From Lachnospiraceae bacterium (lineage in GTDB: Bacteria > Bacillota > Clostridia > Lachnospirales > Lachnospiraceae): DNA of 64,000 nucleotides. Made by a program: the position numbers and the translations under genes. Under the pieces are notes generated by a model. It did not search any database and was not told where the DNA came from. It worked only from the letters and a program-made list of their open reading frames with translations. Positions 63,884 to 64,000 of the stretch are shown here, one piece after another. The stretch covers positions 1 to 64,000 of the forward strand of contig JAFTFE010000091.1 in the NCBI GenBank assembly GCA_017449765.1. The letters are read 5' to 3'. The stretch's first letter is position 1; every line of letters starts with the position of its first letter.

Positions 63884-64000
63884 AATTCTCCCATTTCCTT
63901 TAAATTATTTTGCAAATTTTTTACAGCGCCAATCTTCATAACATCACCCGGATGCGGTTTATGTAATAAAATAATTTTCTTATCCTTTTCACGAAAAAAC
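63880..64000 (-). CDS. hicA: HicA-like toxin, partial (5' end beyond window)
   Basis: The last 39 residues of an mRNA interferase are visible: KKIILLHKPHPGDVMKIGAVKNL and LKEMGEL, which match the C-terminus of HicA toxins (HKPHPG-type motif and closing helix). The stop TGA overlaps the start codons of the HicB gene. The N-terminus with the catalytic His lies outside the window. HicA degrades mRNA when unbound by HicB. Confidence 0.8.
   Translation of the reverse strand, partial: FFREKDKKIILLHKPHPGDVMKIGAVKNLQNNLKEMGEL

Overview
The window looks like chromosomal DNA from an anaerobic, spore-forming, probably motile low-GC Firmicute, most likely a Lachnospiraceae-type Clostridium relative. The reasons are AT-rich DNA with strong AGGAGG ribosome sites, SpoIIID, [FeFe]-hydrogenase maturases HydG/HydF, pyruvate formate-lyase, CheW and a YjfB-like protein. 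Species cannot be fixed from sequence alone. No phage, plasmid, CRISPR array or intact insertion sequence was seen. The only recombinase trace is a decayed integrase near 62.5 kb.

Layout. 0.35-14.8 kb (minus strand) is core housekeeping: two tRNA-Ser genes, ispD, the t6A genes tsaD/tsaB/tsaE with rimI and rnz, a dCMP deaminase, lysC-hom, cheW, prfB (with the classic +1 frameshift, recoverable base by base), secA and hpf. 14.9-17.6 kb holds cell-wall hydrolases and a YjfB-like protein. 17.6-21.1 kb is a formate-lyase locus in which the glycyl-radical domain is a separate 79-residue gene, preceded by a Cys-rich gene resembling its N-terminal half. 21.4-26.1 kb (plus strand) carries a DUF1858 protein, a BI-1-like membrane protein, transketolase, a 2[4Fe-4S] ferredoxin and mecA. 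26.2-32.1 kb (minus) runs pyk-hydG-hydF-two glycosyltransferases. 32.4-38.0 kb (plus) has a lipoprotein, murC, an array of DnaA-box-like 9-mers, a DnaD-like and a DnaC/DnaI-like gene, and prs. SpoIIID, a C39-like peptidase, a proline-rich coiled-coil membrane protein and an amino-acid ABC transporter follow.

43.0-47.3 kb is a BlaI/BlaR-like island: one BlaI-family repressor, two paralogous M56 (BlaR1-like) membrane metalloproteases and one small secreted protein. The C-terminal extracytoplasmic domain of both proteases is homologous to the secreted protein instead of being a penicillin-binding domain. 47.4-55.4 kb encodes GtrA and three exported proteins (papain-like protease, CAP protein, amidase/glucosaminidase) that share a roughly 100-residue repeat module. 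55.5-62.3 kb is a surface-polysaccharide region (acyltransferase, sulfatase/LTA-synthase-like enzyme, Wzz-like protein, UDP-galactopyranose mutase, flippase). The window ends in a HicA-HicB-SecB-like module resembling a toxin-antitoxin-chaperone system.

The best candidates for something new are, in order: the three-gene split formate-lyase with its Cys-rich paralogue, the M56 sensor system with a matching secreted domain, and the HicAB/SecB-like module with a long antitoxin tail and a frameshifted chaperone. All functional statements come from reading sequence motifs; no database search was run.
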